Origin: DASZTV01 sp035548125
Lineage (GTDB): Bacteria > Actinomycetota > Actinomycetes > JAFAQI01
DNA: 64,000 nt
Reading direction: 5' to 3'
NCBI GenBank assembly: GCA_035548125.1
Contig: DASZTV010000040.1
Coordinates: 1 to 64,000, forward strand
Positions 39,834-47,847 of the stretch are shown piece after piece. The notes under the pieces were generated by a model. The model was not told where the DNA came from, searched no databases, and saw nothing but the letters and a program-made list of their open reading frames with translations. A program made the translations under genes and the position numbers. How positions within the stretch are numbered: the stretch's first letter is position 1; each line of letters starts with the position of its first letter.

Positions 39834-40544
39834 CTATCGATACTCGGGATTCGGGAAATCGAACCGGCAGCCGGCGTCCCACTCGGAACGCTGGTTGCCG
39901 TGAACCGGGATGCCGCCCGCGTCTTTCAGCATTCGGGCGAGGTGCAGCAGGTTCCACGTCATGAACGTCGTGTTGCGGTTCGTGAAGTCGTTCTGTGGGC
40001 CACCGCTGCCGGGATCGAGGTACGACGGACCCGGACCGGCCTCGCCGATCCAGCCGGCGTCCGCCTGCGGCGGGATCGTGTAGCCGAGGTGCTGCAGCGA
40101 GTAGAGGATGTTCATCGCGCAGTGCTTCACGCCGTCCTCGTTGCCGGTGACGAGACAACCGGCGACCCGGCCGTAGTAGCGGTACTGACCCTGCTCGTTG
40201 AGCAGATGCGAGTTCCCGTACAGGCGCTCGACGATCTGGGTGCAGACCGATGACTTCTCGCCGAGCCAGATCGGCGTACAGAGCACCAGGATGTCGGCCG
40301 CCATCACCTTGTCGAAGATCGGCGGCCAGTCGTCCCTGGCCCAGCCGTGCTCCGTCATGTCGGGCCACACGCCGGTGGCGATGTCGTGGTCGATCGCGCG
40401 CACCATCTCCACCGAGACGCCTTGCTTGCGCATGATCTCCATCGAGATCGCCGCGAGACCTTCGGTGTGAGAACGTTCCGGAGACCGCTTCAGGGTGCAG
40501 TTGACGAACAGCGCGGACAAGTCCGAGTAGTCGGGCATGCCCAT
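39834..40544 (-). CDS. Flavodoxin/NADPH-dependent FMN reductase-like protein next to mftD
   Basis: 236 residues. The FMN phosphate loop is in NCTLKRSPERSHTEGLA, and the isoalloxazine loop in DILVLCTPIWLGEKSSVCTQIVERL. GCLVTGNEDGVKHCAMNILYSLQHLGYTIPP is also shared by flavodoxin-family oxidoreductases. It likely binds FMN and moves electrons between NAD(P)H, quinones or protein partners. It starts 24 bp after the mftD stop in the same direction; the gap holds a short perfect palindrome. ATG 40544 is used, with ATG 40538 possible. It is not a standard mft gene, which makes its position notable. Confidence 0.82.
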   Translation of the reverse strand: MGMPDYSDLSALFVNCTLKRSPERSHTEGLAAISMEIMRKQGVSVEMVRAIDHDIATGVWPDMTEHGWARDDWPPIFDKVMAADILVLCTPIWLGEKSSVCTQIVERLYGNSHLLNEQGQYRYYGRVAGCLVTGNEDGVKHCAMNILYSLQHLGYTIPPQADAGWIGEAGPGPSYLDPGSGGPQNDFTNRNTTFMTWNLLHLARMLKDAGGIPVHGNQRSEWDAGCRFDFPNPEYR

Positions 40545-40546
40545 TA

Positions 40547-40561
40547 GTCCCGGCCCGGGAC
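40547..40561. promoter_or_regulatory. Perfect 15-bp palindrome between mftD and the flavodoxin gene
   Basis: GTCCCGG-C-CCGGGAC is an exact dyad with seven-base arms. As RNA it would form a six-pair stem with a three-base loop, so it may be a weak terminator, a processing site or an operator. It occupies most of the 24-bp gap, leaving little room for a separate promoter. Confidence 0.45.
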
Positions 40562-40568
40562 CTGACCG

Positions 40569-41804
40569 TTACACCGCGCGAGGTCTCGATTTCGACCGGG
40601 TTGCCGGGCGCACGGCGCGGACAGTCGCCACCGATCCAGCTGATCGGGTGAACCCGTCCGGGACGAGAACGTCGTCCGGCACGAGATCGTGCACCGAGGA
40701 ATGGCCGAGACCGAGGACCGCGGAGTCGATCCCGCCGCGCAGGATGTCCAGGACGTTCTCCACGCCCGCCTGACCGTTCGCCGCGAGCCCCCACAGGTAC
40801 GCGCGGCCGATCATCACCGCGCGGGCACCGAGGGCGAGCGCCTTCACCACGTCGCTGCCCCTGCGGACACCGCCGTCGAGCACGACCTCGACGTCGTTGC
40901 CTACCGCTTCCACGATCGGGCGCAGCATCCGGATGCTGGCCGGCGTGCTGTCGAGGTTGTTGCCGCCGTGGTTGGACACCGAGATCGCGGTGACGCCGGC
41001 ATCGACGGCACGTTTGGCGTCGTCGAGCCGGCTGACGCCCTTGAGCATGAACGGCCCGTCCCACTCGGCGCGCAACCACGCCACGTCGTCCCACGTCGGC
41101 AGCGGCGTCTGCATCCATTCGCCGTACGCGCCGAAGAACGACGGACCTTTCTCATCCTTGGACGCCGCGAGGTTCGGGACGCTGAGGTCAGGCAGCCGCT
41201 TCGCCTTGAGGAACTGGATCAGCCAGCGCGGTCGCCGCAAGATCTCCGGCGCGAACCTGAAGGCGGTGGGCACGTCGATCTTCTCGGGGATCGCCGGGCT
41301 CCCCCAGTCCCGACCGTTGGAGAACGACCAGTCCAAGGTGACGATCACGCCGACGGCACCCGCTGCGCGCGCCCGCTCCAGCCGAGCCAGCATCTGGTCC
41401 TTGGTGCCGCACCAGTACATCTGGAAGAAGGTTTGCGGGTTGGCGGCGACGACCGCTTCGATGGGCTTGCTGGCGAACGAGCTGAGCCCCATCGCGGTGC
41501 CGCGGGCCGCGGCCGCCCGGGCGACGGCGATCTCGCCGTCAGGGTGCACCGCCTGCACACCGGTCGGCGAGATGATCACCGGGAGCGAGATCGGCTGGCC
41601 CATGACCGTCGTCGACAGGTCGCGCTCGGCGTGCAGCCCGGCGACGTGGGGCGCGAAGCCGAGCTGGCCGAACGCCTCCTCGTTGTCGAAGAGGGTGCGA
41701 CCGCGTTCCGATCCCGCGACGAGCGCGCCGTAGACCGACGATGGGAGCCGTTTCTTGGCGCGACGCTGCGCCTCAGCGACGGTCTCGAACCATGCGTTGC
41801 TCAT
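40569..41804 (-). CDS. mftD: Mycofactocin maturation FMN-dependent dehydrogenase MftD
   Basis: 411 residues of the alpha-hydroxyacid-oxidase (LldD) family. FMN-site motifs: PIIISPTGVQAVHPDGE-like opening, FFQMYWCGTKDQ, GPFMLKGVSRLDDAKRAVDAG, the base His and neighbours in SVSNHGGNNLD, and VVLDGGVRRGSDVVKALALGARAVMIGRAYLWGL. In the mycofactocin pathway MftD oxidatively deaminates the Val-Tyr-derived AHDP ring to pre-mycofactocin. The start is ATG 41804, overlapping the mftF stop (ATGA). It stands last of the mft genes here instead of between mftC and mftE as in mycobacteria. Confidence 0.93.
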   Translation of the reverse strand: MSNAWFETVAEAQRRAKKRLPSSVYGALVAGSERGRTLFDNEEAFGQLGFAPHVAGLHAERDLSTTVMGQPISLPVIISPTGVQAVHPDGEIAVARAAAARGTAMGLSSFASKPIEAVVAANPQTFFQMYWCGTKDQMLARLERARAAGAVGVIVTLDWSFSNGRDWGSPAIPEKIDVPTAFRFAPEILRRPRWLIQFLKAKRLPDLSVPNLAASKDEKGPSFFGAYGEWMQTPLPTWDDVAWLRAEWDGPFMLKGVSRLDDAKRAVDAGVTAISVSNHGGNNLDSTPASIRMLRPIVEAVGNDVEVVLDGGVRRGSDVVKALALGARAVMIGRAYLWGLAANGQAGVENVLDILRGGIDSAVLGLGHSSVHDLVPDDVLVPDGFTRSAGSVATVRAVRPATRSKSRPRAV

Positions 41805-43207
41805 CGACTCTGCTGCTCCGATCGGCTCTTGGTCATCGCGACCGCGAGCGGCGCCGCGGTTCGTTCCTTCACACATCCGGCGTAGACGCCTGCGCCGTAC
41901 GCCACGTCGTCGGCCAGCCGCCCGGCGAGATAGCGCGGCACCGCCACCGACGGTCGGGTCCGGACCCACTCGACGACCGGCGGCGCAAGAGCGAGCGCGC
42001 CGAACGCGAGCGTTCGCCGCCCCCGGTCGCTTCGCTTCACGAGAGCGCCGATCGCGAGCGGCGCACCGAACTGCGTGGCGTAGCGGCCGACCCCCAGCCA
42101 GGAGCCGGCGAGGACGGCGGCGGTTGCGCGCGCCGTACTGATGCCGGCCTCCGCGCGCGCTGCCGAGCGGCGAGCGGCCAGGACCGTTCCGGCGACGGCC
42201 GCTGCCGAGATGGCCGGCCGACGGGCGACCGTTGCCGCCACCGCGACGAGGGGAAGCGGCCTTGCCCGGAGATGGTGGAGCCAGCCGGAATGGCGGCGGG
42301 ACAGTGCGGCGGCCGACGTTCCGTAGCGGTAGCGGCGGGACAGCCGTTCCCGCCAGGTACGTGGCTCGTCGTGCGCCACCTCGACCGACGGGTCGTAACG
42401 CACCCGCCACCCGGCGGCGTCCAGCCGCCAGACCAGGTCGACGTCCTCGCCGTACCGCAGGTCCTCATCGAACCCGCCCACTGCGACGAGCGCCGCGCGG
42501 CGTACGACGAGGGCAGCGGTCGGCACGTAGCCGACCCGCCCGCCGGGGTGGACGCGCGCCTCCGCCGATCCAAGGTCCAGCGTCGAGCAGCTGTCGAGGT
42601 AGCGCGTGCCCGACCGCCGAACGGAGACGATCCGCGGCGCAACCGCGGCGACGGCGGGATCGGCAAAGTGTCGCGCCAGCTGCGCCACCCACTCCGCCGG
42701 CGCAACACAGTCGCTGTCGAGGAACGCGGCGAGCTCGGTGTCGATCTCCGCGATCGCGGTGTTGCGCGCCGCCGCAGGTCCACCGTTGGCCGCCCTGCGG
42801 ACCAAGCGTGCGCCGTGCCGCGACGCCACCGACGCCACTCGCTCGGCGTCCGGGGAGGCGTCGTCGACCACGAGCACCCGCAGGCCGGCGAGGCTCGCCA
42901 GGCAGCGGTCGAGCTCGGCGACCCGCCCGTGGGTCGGCACGACAACAGTGACGGACAGCGCGGTCGGGGCGGCGGGACGGGGATGCAGCAGCCCGGCATC
43001 GGTCAGTCGACGGGCAAGCACGCCGGCCGCGGCTGAGGTCACGGCGCCGTCCCCCTGTAGCGACCGCCACGCCTCCTGCCCGAGAGTCGACAGTCGCAGC
43101 ATCCGACGAGGCGTGCCGCCGACCAGCCGACCGTCCCCTAGGGCGCGGGTGTCCGGGTCGATGACCAGCGGGGTGCCCGGAGGAACCGGAACTAGCGCTC
43201 GGCTCAC
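41801..43207 (-). CDS. mftF: Mycofactocin glycosyltransferase MftF
   Basis: 468 residues: an N-terminal domain (residues 1-~85, VPVPPGTPLVIDPDTRALGDGRLVGG), a GT2 catalytic domain with VTVVVPTHGRVAELDRCL, the D-S-D metal motif AAFLDSDCVAPAEW, FDEDLRYGEDVDLVWRL and EVAHDEPRTWRERLSRRYRYG, and a C-terminal hydrophobic part. MftF adds beta-1,4-linked glucose units to mycofactocin. GTG 43207 overlaps the SDR stop (GTGA) and its own stop overlaps the mftD ATG. Confidence 0.92.
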   Translation of the reverse strand: MSRALVPVPPGTPLVIDPDTRALGDGRLVGGTPRRMLRLSTLGQEAWRSLQGDGAVTSAAAGVLARRLTDAGLLHPRPAAPTALSVTVVVPTHGRVAELDRCLASLAGLRVLVVDDASPDAERVASVASRHGARLVRRAANGGPAAARNTAIAEIDTELAAFLDSDCVAPAEWVAQLARHFADPAVAAVAPRIVSVRRSGTRYLDSCSTLDLGSAEARVHPGGRVGYVPTAALVVRRAALVAVGGFDEDLRYGEDVDLVWRLDAAGWRVRYDPSVEVAHDEPRTWRERLSRRYRYGTSAAALSRRHSGWLHHLRARPLPLVAVAATVARRPAISAAAVAGTVLAARRSAARAEAGISTARATAAVLAGSWLGVGRYATQFGAPLAIGALVKRSDRGRRTLAFGALALAPPVVEWVRTRPSVAVPRYLAGRLADDVAYGAGVYAGCVKERTAAPLAVAMTKSRSEQQSR

Positions 43208-44001
43208 AGCACGAACCCACCGTCGACGGGTACCTCGGCGCCGGTGATCGCGCTGCTCCGCGGGCTCGCCAGGAACGCGATCGCGGCGGCGACCTCTTCC
43301 GGCTCGATGAGGCGGCACAGCGGCTGCTGGGCCGCGAACGCCTCGGCGTCGTCCAGGTCGTAGAGCCGTGCGCTCTCGTCGAGAATCGCGGTACGCGTCG
43401 AGCCCGGACTGACCGAGTTGGCGGTGATTCCGGTCGCGCCGAGCTCGGCGGCCAGGGCGCGCACTGCGCCGGTGACGCCTGCCTTCGCCGCGCAGTACGC
43501 CGTCAGCTTCGCCAGACCCTGGGTGGCGGCGGCCGAGGCCACGGCGACGAAGCGGCCGCTGCGTGGCGCGGGCCGGCGCAACATCGCCGGGATCGTGCCT
43601 CGTGCGAGGTTGAGAATGCCGTGAAGGTTGATGTCGACGACGGCGCGCTCGACGTCGGAATCGACCTCCCACTGGTCGAGGCCGCCCGCGATGATGCCCG
43701 CGCAGCCGACCGCGACATCAAGGCCGCCCCAGCGGGACTCGGCCGTCGCGACTGCCGCCGCGAGCTGCCTCGGGTCCCTGACGTCGGCAACGTGCGCCGC
43801 CACTCGGTCCGGCGCGTCGGTCGACGCGACGACCTGCTGCAGGTCGGCCTCGGTGGCCAGCGAGTACGGCAGACCCGGCAGGTCATGGCACAGGTCGACG
43901 GCGAGGACGGCGTACCCGTCAGCGGCAAGCGCGCGCACCGCTGCCGCGCCGATCCCCCGACCGGCGCCGGTGACGATCGCCACGCGAGGTGCGTCGCTCA
44001 T
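43204..44001 (-). CDS. Mycofactocin-coupled SDR family oxidoreductase
   Basis: 265 residues. NAD motif VTGAGRGIGAAAV, a long insertion after the adenine-binding strand (HDLPGLPYSLATEADLQQVVA) found in mycofactocin-associated SDRs, ADVRDPRQLAAAV, GCAGIIAGG, catalytic Ser in VASAAATQG and YCAAK. The insertion near the cofactor is thought to trap NAD so that mycofactocin, not free NAD, carries electrons away. ATG 44001 overlaps the mftE stop. It is placed between mftE and mftF, inside the biosynthetic operon, with start-stop overlaps on both sides. Confidence 0.9.
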   Translation of the reverse strand: MSDAPRVAIVTGAGRGIGAAAVRALAADGYAVLAVDLCHDLPGLPYSLATEADLQQVVASTDAPDRVAAHVADVRDPRQLAAAVATAESRWGGLDVAVGCAGIIAGGLDQWEVDSDVERAVVDINLHGILNLARGTIPAMLRRPAPRSGRFVAVASAAATQGLAKLTAYCAAKAGVTGAVRALAAELGATGITANSVSPGSTRTAILDESARLYDLDDAEAFAAQQPLCRLIEPEEVAAAIAFLASPRSSAITGAEVPVDGGFVL

Positions 44002-44675
44002 CCCCGCCACCTGGCGACCTCGTCGATCAGCTGATCCGCGAGCGCGTCGAGCAGCGCGCTCCCCTCGTCGGCGGACGCGCCTGCCGGGTCACCGAGAACA
44101 CCGTTCGGGCTGACCGCGCGCACTCCCCCGTCGCGCATCGCCGGCATCAGCTCGGACAGGGGCGCGGTGTTTCCCGCGACGGCGACGTCGACCCTCACAT
44201 CGTCAGGACGAGTAGCCAGCAGCATGGCGGTTTCGCTCCGCCCGGCGTGTGCGTCGCCCTCCCACCGCGGGCGGAATGCCATCACGTCATGGCCCTCGTC
44301 TTGCAGCCGACGCACCGCCCGTTCGAGCGCCTCCGCGTTGCCGCCGTGTCCCGACACGAACACCACGCCGGCGAACGACGAGGCCGCGGACCGCGCGAGC
44401 TCGACGATGACGAGCTCCAGCGCGTCGTGGCCGATGGACAATGTGCCCGGGAAGCCGGCGTGCTCGCCGCTGGAGCCGTACGGCAGCGCGGGGGCGATCA
44501 CCACGTCATCCCGGAACGCCGCGAGCTGCGCGCACAGCACCTCTGCGATGTCGGTGTCGGTCGACAGCGGCAGGTGCGGGCCGTGCTGCTCGGTCGAGCC
44601 CAGCGGAACGGCCAGCACCGGACGCACGCCGGCGAGGTCGGGCCAGGTCAGATCACCCAGCCAGGCTTGCGTCAC
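43998..44675 (-). CDS. mftE: Mycofactocin precursor peptide peptidase MftE
   Basis: 225 residues of the creatininase family. Metal ligands are visible as Glu29, His31 and Asp40 in GSTEQHGPHLPLSTDTD, and later VFVSGHGGNAEALERAV, with further Glu/His in the RWEGDAHAGRSETAMLLA region. MftE cleaves the MftC-modified MftA peptide to release the cyclised C-terminal Val-Tyr unit (AHDP). GTG 44675 overlaps the mftC stop (GTGA) and its stop overlaps the SDR start. Confidence 0.93.
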   Translation of the reverse strand: MTQAWLGDLTWPDLAGVRPVLAVPLGSTEQHGPHLPLSTDTDIAEVLCAQLAAFRDDVVIAPALPYGSSGEHAGFPGTLSIGHDALELVIVELARSAASSFAGVVFVSGHGGNAEALERAVRRLQDEGHDVMAFRPRWEGDAHAGRSETAMLLATRPDDVRVDVAVAGNTAPLSELMPAMRDGGVRAVSPNGVLGDPAGASADEGSALLDALADQLIDEVARWRG

Positions 44676-45820
44676 AGCGGGCTGAAGTCGCAGGCGCGGT
44701 CCGGCCGGCGCCGGCTGATCGTCACCGGCACGGCGTGCGAGTGGTCGGGCGACGGCACCGGTGTCGATCCGGCGGTCACGCCGGCCAGCATCGGCTCGCC
44801 GTGCCCCTTCACGCACTCCGGGTCGGGACCGTCGAGCGGCAGGCCGGTGAAGAACTTCGCGGCCATGCAGCCGCCGCGGCACGAGTCGTACGCCGAGCAC
44901 TTCGTGCAGGCGCCACCGGTCTGCGGGCTGCGCAGCTCGAGGAAGAGCTCCGACTCGCGCCAAATCGTCTGGAAGCCGCCCTCGCTGCGGATGTTGCCGG
45001 CCAGGAACTGCTCGTGGATGGCGAAGGGGCAGGCGTAGACGTCACCGACCGGGTCGACCAGGCAGACCACCCGGCCGGCGCCACACAGGTTGAGACCAGG
45101 TAGCGCCTCGCCGTATGCACTGAGGTGGAAGAACGAGTCACCGGTCAGCACACCTTCGCCGTTGGCGACCAGCCAGTCGTAGAGCTCGCGCTGCTGCTCG
45201 GGGAACGGGTGCAGCTCGTGCCACACCGAGGCGCCGCGGCCCGCGGGACGCAGCCGGGTGATGCGGAGCTGCGCGTCGTATCGGTCAGCGAGCGCCTTGA
45301 ACGCGTCGAGCTGCCCGACGTTGTGGCGGGTCATGACGACCGAGATCTTGAATCCGCGCATCCCGGCCGCGTGGAGGTTCTCCATCGCGCGGATCGCAGT
45401 CGCGTACGAGCCCTGGCCGCGCACCGCGTCGTTGACCTCTGCGGTGGCACCGTCGATCGAGATCTGCACGTCGACGTAGTCGCTTGCGGCCAGCCGTTTC
45501 GCCACGGCCGGCGTGATCTTGATGCCGTTGGTGGAGAACTTCACGCCGACGTGGTGCGCGGTCGCGTAGTCGACGAGCTCCCAGAAGTCCGGCCGGACGG
45601 TCGGCTCGCCGCCGCCGATGTTCACGTAGAAGATCTGCATCCGCTCAAACGTGTCGATGAGCGCCTTGCACTCCTCGGTGCTCAGCTCGCGGGGGTCGCG
45701 CCGCCCGGAGCTCGACAGGCAGTGGCTGCACGCCAGATTGCAGGCGTATGTCAGCTCCCACGTCAGGCAGATGGGAGCGTCGAGCCCGAGCTCGAACTCA
45801 TCGAGAAGAGTTGCGGTCAT
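44672..45820 (-). CDS. mftC: Mycofactocin radical SAM maturase MftC
   Basis: 382 residues. The radical SAM [4Fe-4S] motif is Cys27-x3-Cys31-x2-Cys34 (YACNLACSHC), with GGGEPTVRPDFW following. The C-terminal SPASM region carries the auxiliary cluster cysteines (LNLCGAGRVVCLVDPVGDVYACPF... CTKCSAYDSCRGGCMA). MftC decarboxylates the C-terminal Tyr of MftA and then forms a C-C bond to the neighbouring Val. Its start forms TGATG with the mftB stop and it is coupled to mftE downstream. Confidence 0.96.
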   Translation of the reverse strand: MTATLLDEFELGLDAPICLTWELTYACNLACSHCLSSSGRRDPRELSTEECKALIDTFERMQIFYVNIGGGEPTVRPDFWELVDYATAHHVGVKFSTNGIKITPAVAKRLAASDYVDVQISIDGATAEVNDAVRGQGSYATAIRAMENLHAAGMRGFKISVVMTRHNVGQLDAFKALADRYDAQLRITRLRPAGRGASVWHELHPFPEQQRELYDWLVANGEGVLTGDSFFHLSAYGEALPGLNLCGAGRVVCLVDPVGDVYACPFAIHEQFLAGNIRSEGGFQTIWRESELFLELRSPQTGGACTKCSAYDSCRGGCMAAKFFTGLPLDGPDPECVKGHGEPMLAGVTAGSTPVPSPDHSHAVPVTISRRRPDRACDFSPL

Positions 45821-46101
45821 CAGGCGACGCGCTCGCGGATCATGTCCGTCGCCGCGAGGCCGGCGAGCGCACGCTCGTAGGCGGCTGTCTCGGCCTCGGT
45901 CACGCCGGCATCGGCGAGCGCCGCGCGGGCCGACGCCGACGAGTCGAGCCGTTGCACGGTGTCGAGCAGCGCGGGAGTCTTCAGGAACGACAGCCGCCGC
46001 GTTCCGAAGTGGTAGAGCAGCGCGCCGAACCGCTCGGGACGGACCGCAACGCTCGGGTGGATCTCCCAGGAGCTGTCGAGATCGAAGGACTTAGTAGACA
46101 C
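45820..46101 (-). CDS. mftB: Mycofactocin peptide chaperone MftB
   Basis: 93 residues, STKSFDLDSSWEIHPSVAVRPERFGALLYHFGTRRLSFLKTP and a helical C-terminus. This is the RiPP recognition element-type partner that binds MftA and delivers it to MftC. GTG 46101 lies inside the last codons of mftA (11-bp overlap), so both share the same DNA in different frames. The stop overlaps the mftC start by one base. Length and wording match MftB. Confidence 0.93.
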   Translation of the reverse strand: MSTKSFDLDSSWEIHPSVAVRPERFGALLYHFGTRRLSFLKTPALLDTVQRLDSSASARAALADAGVTEAETAAYERALAGLAATDMIRERVA

Positions 46102-46228
46102 CGCACATGCCGTCGATCGAGACGTCCTCAACCAGCACATCCTCGACGACTACGTCCTCGGCCACGGTGGTCTCGGCCTCGGTCACGGCCGCCTCGGTCA
46201 CGGCTGCCTCGGTTGCGGTCGGAGTCAT
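46091..46228 (-). CDS. mftA: Mycofactocin precursor peptide MftA
   Basis: 45 residues ending in the invariant core SIDGMCGVY, where the last Val-Tyr becomes the redox cofactor. The leader is acidic and repetitive (TEAAVTEAAVTEAETT, then VVVEDVLVEDV). ATG 46228 has a gaaggga site upstream. A good promoter with a palindromic spacer lies about 40-75 bp upstream in the interval shared with mftR. Confidence 0.96.
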   Translation of the reverse strand: MTPTATEAAVTEAAVTEAETTVAEDVVVEDVLVEDVSIDGMCGVY

Positions 46229-46273
46229 CGCGGTTCCCTTCGCCTCGTTCGAGTGGGCAGAGTCGATGGCGCG

Positions 46274-46302
46274 ACAATATCGGCACTCAGTGCCAGAATC
46301 AA
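46274..46302 (-). promoter_or_regulatory. mftA promoter with probable MftR operator in the spacer
   Basis: On the minus strand, TTGATT (46302-46297) and TATTGT (46279-46274) are separated by exactly 17 bp, a good sigma-70 promoter. The spacer contains GGCACT-G-AGTGCC, a perfect 13-bp palindrome (46282-46294). Bound repressor would block polymerase directly. The predicted transcript starts about 40 bases before the mftA ATG. The same palindrome lies 13 bases upstream of the mftR ATG, so it could control both genes. MftR in mycobacteria is known to repress the mft operon and to be released by long-chain acyl-CoA. Confidence 0.75.
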
Positions 46303-46307
46303 CGCCC

Positions 46308-46901
46308 ATGGGACGCGGCCGGCCGCGCGAGACCAGCGCGCGCGAGCTCGAGGTGGTCGCGCTCCGGCTGTTCGCGAGCCAAGGCTTTGCCCACACGTCG
46401 GTCGAGCAGATCGCTGCCGGCGCCGGGGTCAGCAAGCGGACGTTCTTCCGGTACTTCGACTCCAAGACGGCGGTCTTGTGGCACGACTTCGACAACGAGG
46501 TCGCCCAGCTCCGGGAGGCGTTTGCCGCCGTTCCGGCCAAGACTCCGATGATGACGGCGATCCGCGAAGTGGTCGTCAGCGTCAACCGCTACCGGGCCGA
46601 GGACATCCCGGAGCTGCGCACCCGCATGCGCCTGATCAGCTCCGATCCCGAGCTCTCCGCGAGTGCCGCGCTGCACTACGACGCGTGGGAGCGCGCGGTG
46701 TCGGAGTTCGCCGCCTCGCGGCTCGGCACCCCCGCCGACTCGCTGCATCCGCTCGCGATCGGACGGTCCACGCTCGCTGCCTGCCGGGCGGCGTACGACA
46801 CCTGGTTGGCCAAAGCCGACGCAGACCTCACGACCTACCTCGCCGCGGCCCTCCGGGCCTTGGGCAGCGGCTTCCGCTCCGCCATGCTCAGGTCGAGATA
46901 G
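46308..46901 (+). CDS. mftR: TetR-family mycofactocin regulator MftR
   Basis: 197 residues. N-terminal HTH: MGRGRPRETSARELEVVALRLFASQGFAHTSVEQIAAGAGVSKRTFFRYFDSK. The C-terminal helical ligand domain (ELRTRMRLISSDPELSASAALHYDAWERAVSEF) matches the mycofactocin-associated TetR group. It is divergent from mftA with an 80-bp shared interval. ATG 46308 is preferred; a GTG at 46290 would put the start inside the palindrome. An ABC exporter follows 22 bp later in the same direction. Confidence 0.9.
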   Translation: MGRGRPRETSARELEVVALRLFASQGFAHTSVEQIAAGAGVSKRTFFRYFDSKTAVLWHDFDNEVAQLREAFAAVPAKTPMMTAIREVVVSVNRYRAEDIPELRTRMRLISSDPELSASAALHYDAWERAVSEFAASRLGTPADSLHPLAIGRSTLAACRAAYDTWLAKADADLTTYLAAALRALGSGFRSAMLRSR

Positions 46902-46923
46902 GGCGCTGGCCTACGGTACGAAC

Positions 46924-47847
46924 GTGGCATCCCCCACGTCGGCCGTCTCGGCGCGTTCGCTCACGAAGTCCTACGGCAAGGACCGCGGCGTCGTGGACGT
47001 CGACTTGGAGATCGCGCCAGGTGAGGTGCTCGGCCTGGTCGGCGCAAACGGCGCCGGCAAGACGACCTTCATGCGGACGCTGCTCGACTTCATCCGCCCT
47101 ACGTCGGGTGGCGTGTCCGTCTTCGGCCACGACAGCGTGCACGACGCGGTGGAAGTACGACGGGTCACCACGTATCTCCCCGGTGAGCTGGTGGTGCCGA
47201 GGCAGCTGACCGGTCATGACGCGCTTCAGCGCTACACCTTCGCGCGCGCTGCGCTCGATCCCGCTCGGGTGTCCGCCCTTGCCGAGCGGTTCGAGCTCGA
47301 CCTGTCTCGTCGCGTCGGTGACCTGTCGAAGGGCAACAAACAGAAGCTCGGGCTGCTGCTCGCCTTTGCGCCGAGCGCCCAGCTACTCGTGCTCGACGAG
47401 CCGACGAGCGGTCTGGATCCACTCCTGCAGCGGGAGTTCGCTGCCATCGTCGCCGAGCGGGCCAATGACGGCGGCACCGTGCTGCTGTCGAGCCACGTCA
47501 TGTCCGAGGTGGAACACACGGCGTCCCGTGTGGCGCTGATGCGAGCGGGCCGACTGATCACCGTCGAGACGATGGACGCGATCCGCGCTCGCTCCCGGCG
47601 GCACGGACACGTCCGCCCGCGTGCCGCCGCTGATGCATCCGCACTCGCCGCCGCCTTGCAGTCGGTGACCGAAGTGAGCGAGGTCGCCGTCGAGCACGAG
47701 GCGGTCGACTTCGTCTGCACGGGCGACATGGACGCCGTCGTCAAGACTGTCTCCCGCTTCGAGGTGAGCTCTTTCGACGTGGCGCACACGGAGCTCGAAG
47801 ACGCGTTCATGTCGGCGTACGCGACCGACGCGGCGGAGCGAGGATGA
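46924..47847 (+). CDS. ABC transporter ATP-binding protein
   Basis: 307 residues. Walker A GANGAGKTT, signature LSKGNKQKLG, Walker B LLVLDEPTSGLDP, and switch His in VLLSSHVMSEVE. After the ATPase domain a C-terminal ~70-residue extension is present, as in DrrA/CcmA-type exporters. It is coupled to the permease by ATGA. Start GTG 46924. The substrate is unknown, though position after mftR invites a link to mycofactocin or its substrates. Confidence 0.9.
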   Translation: MASPTSAVSARSLTKSYGKDRGVVDVDLEIAPGEVLGLVGANGAGKTTFMRTLLDFIRPTSGGVSVFGHDSVHDAVEVRRVTTYLPGELVVPRQLTGHDALQRYTFARAALDPARVSALAERFELDLSRRVGDLSKGNKQKLGLLLAFAPSAQLLVLDEPTSGLDPLLQREFAAIVAERANDGGTVLLSSHVMSEVEHTASRVALMRAGRLITVETMDAIRARSRRHGHVRPRAAADASALAAALQSVTEVSEVAVEHEAVDFVCTGDMDAVVKTVSRFEVSSFDVAHTELEDAFMSAYATDAAERG

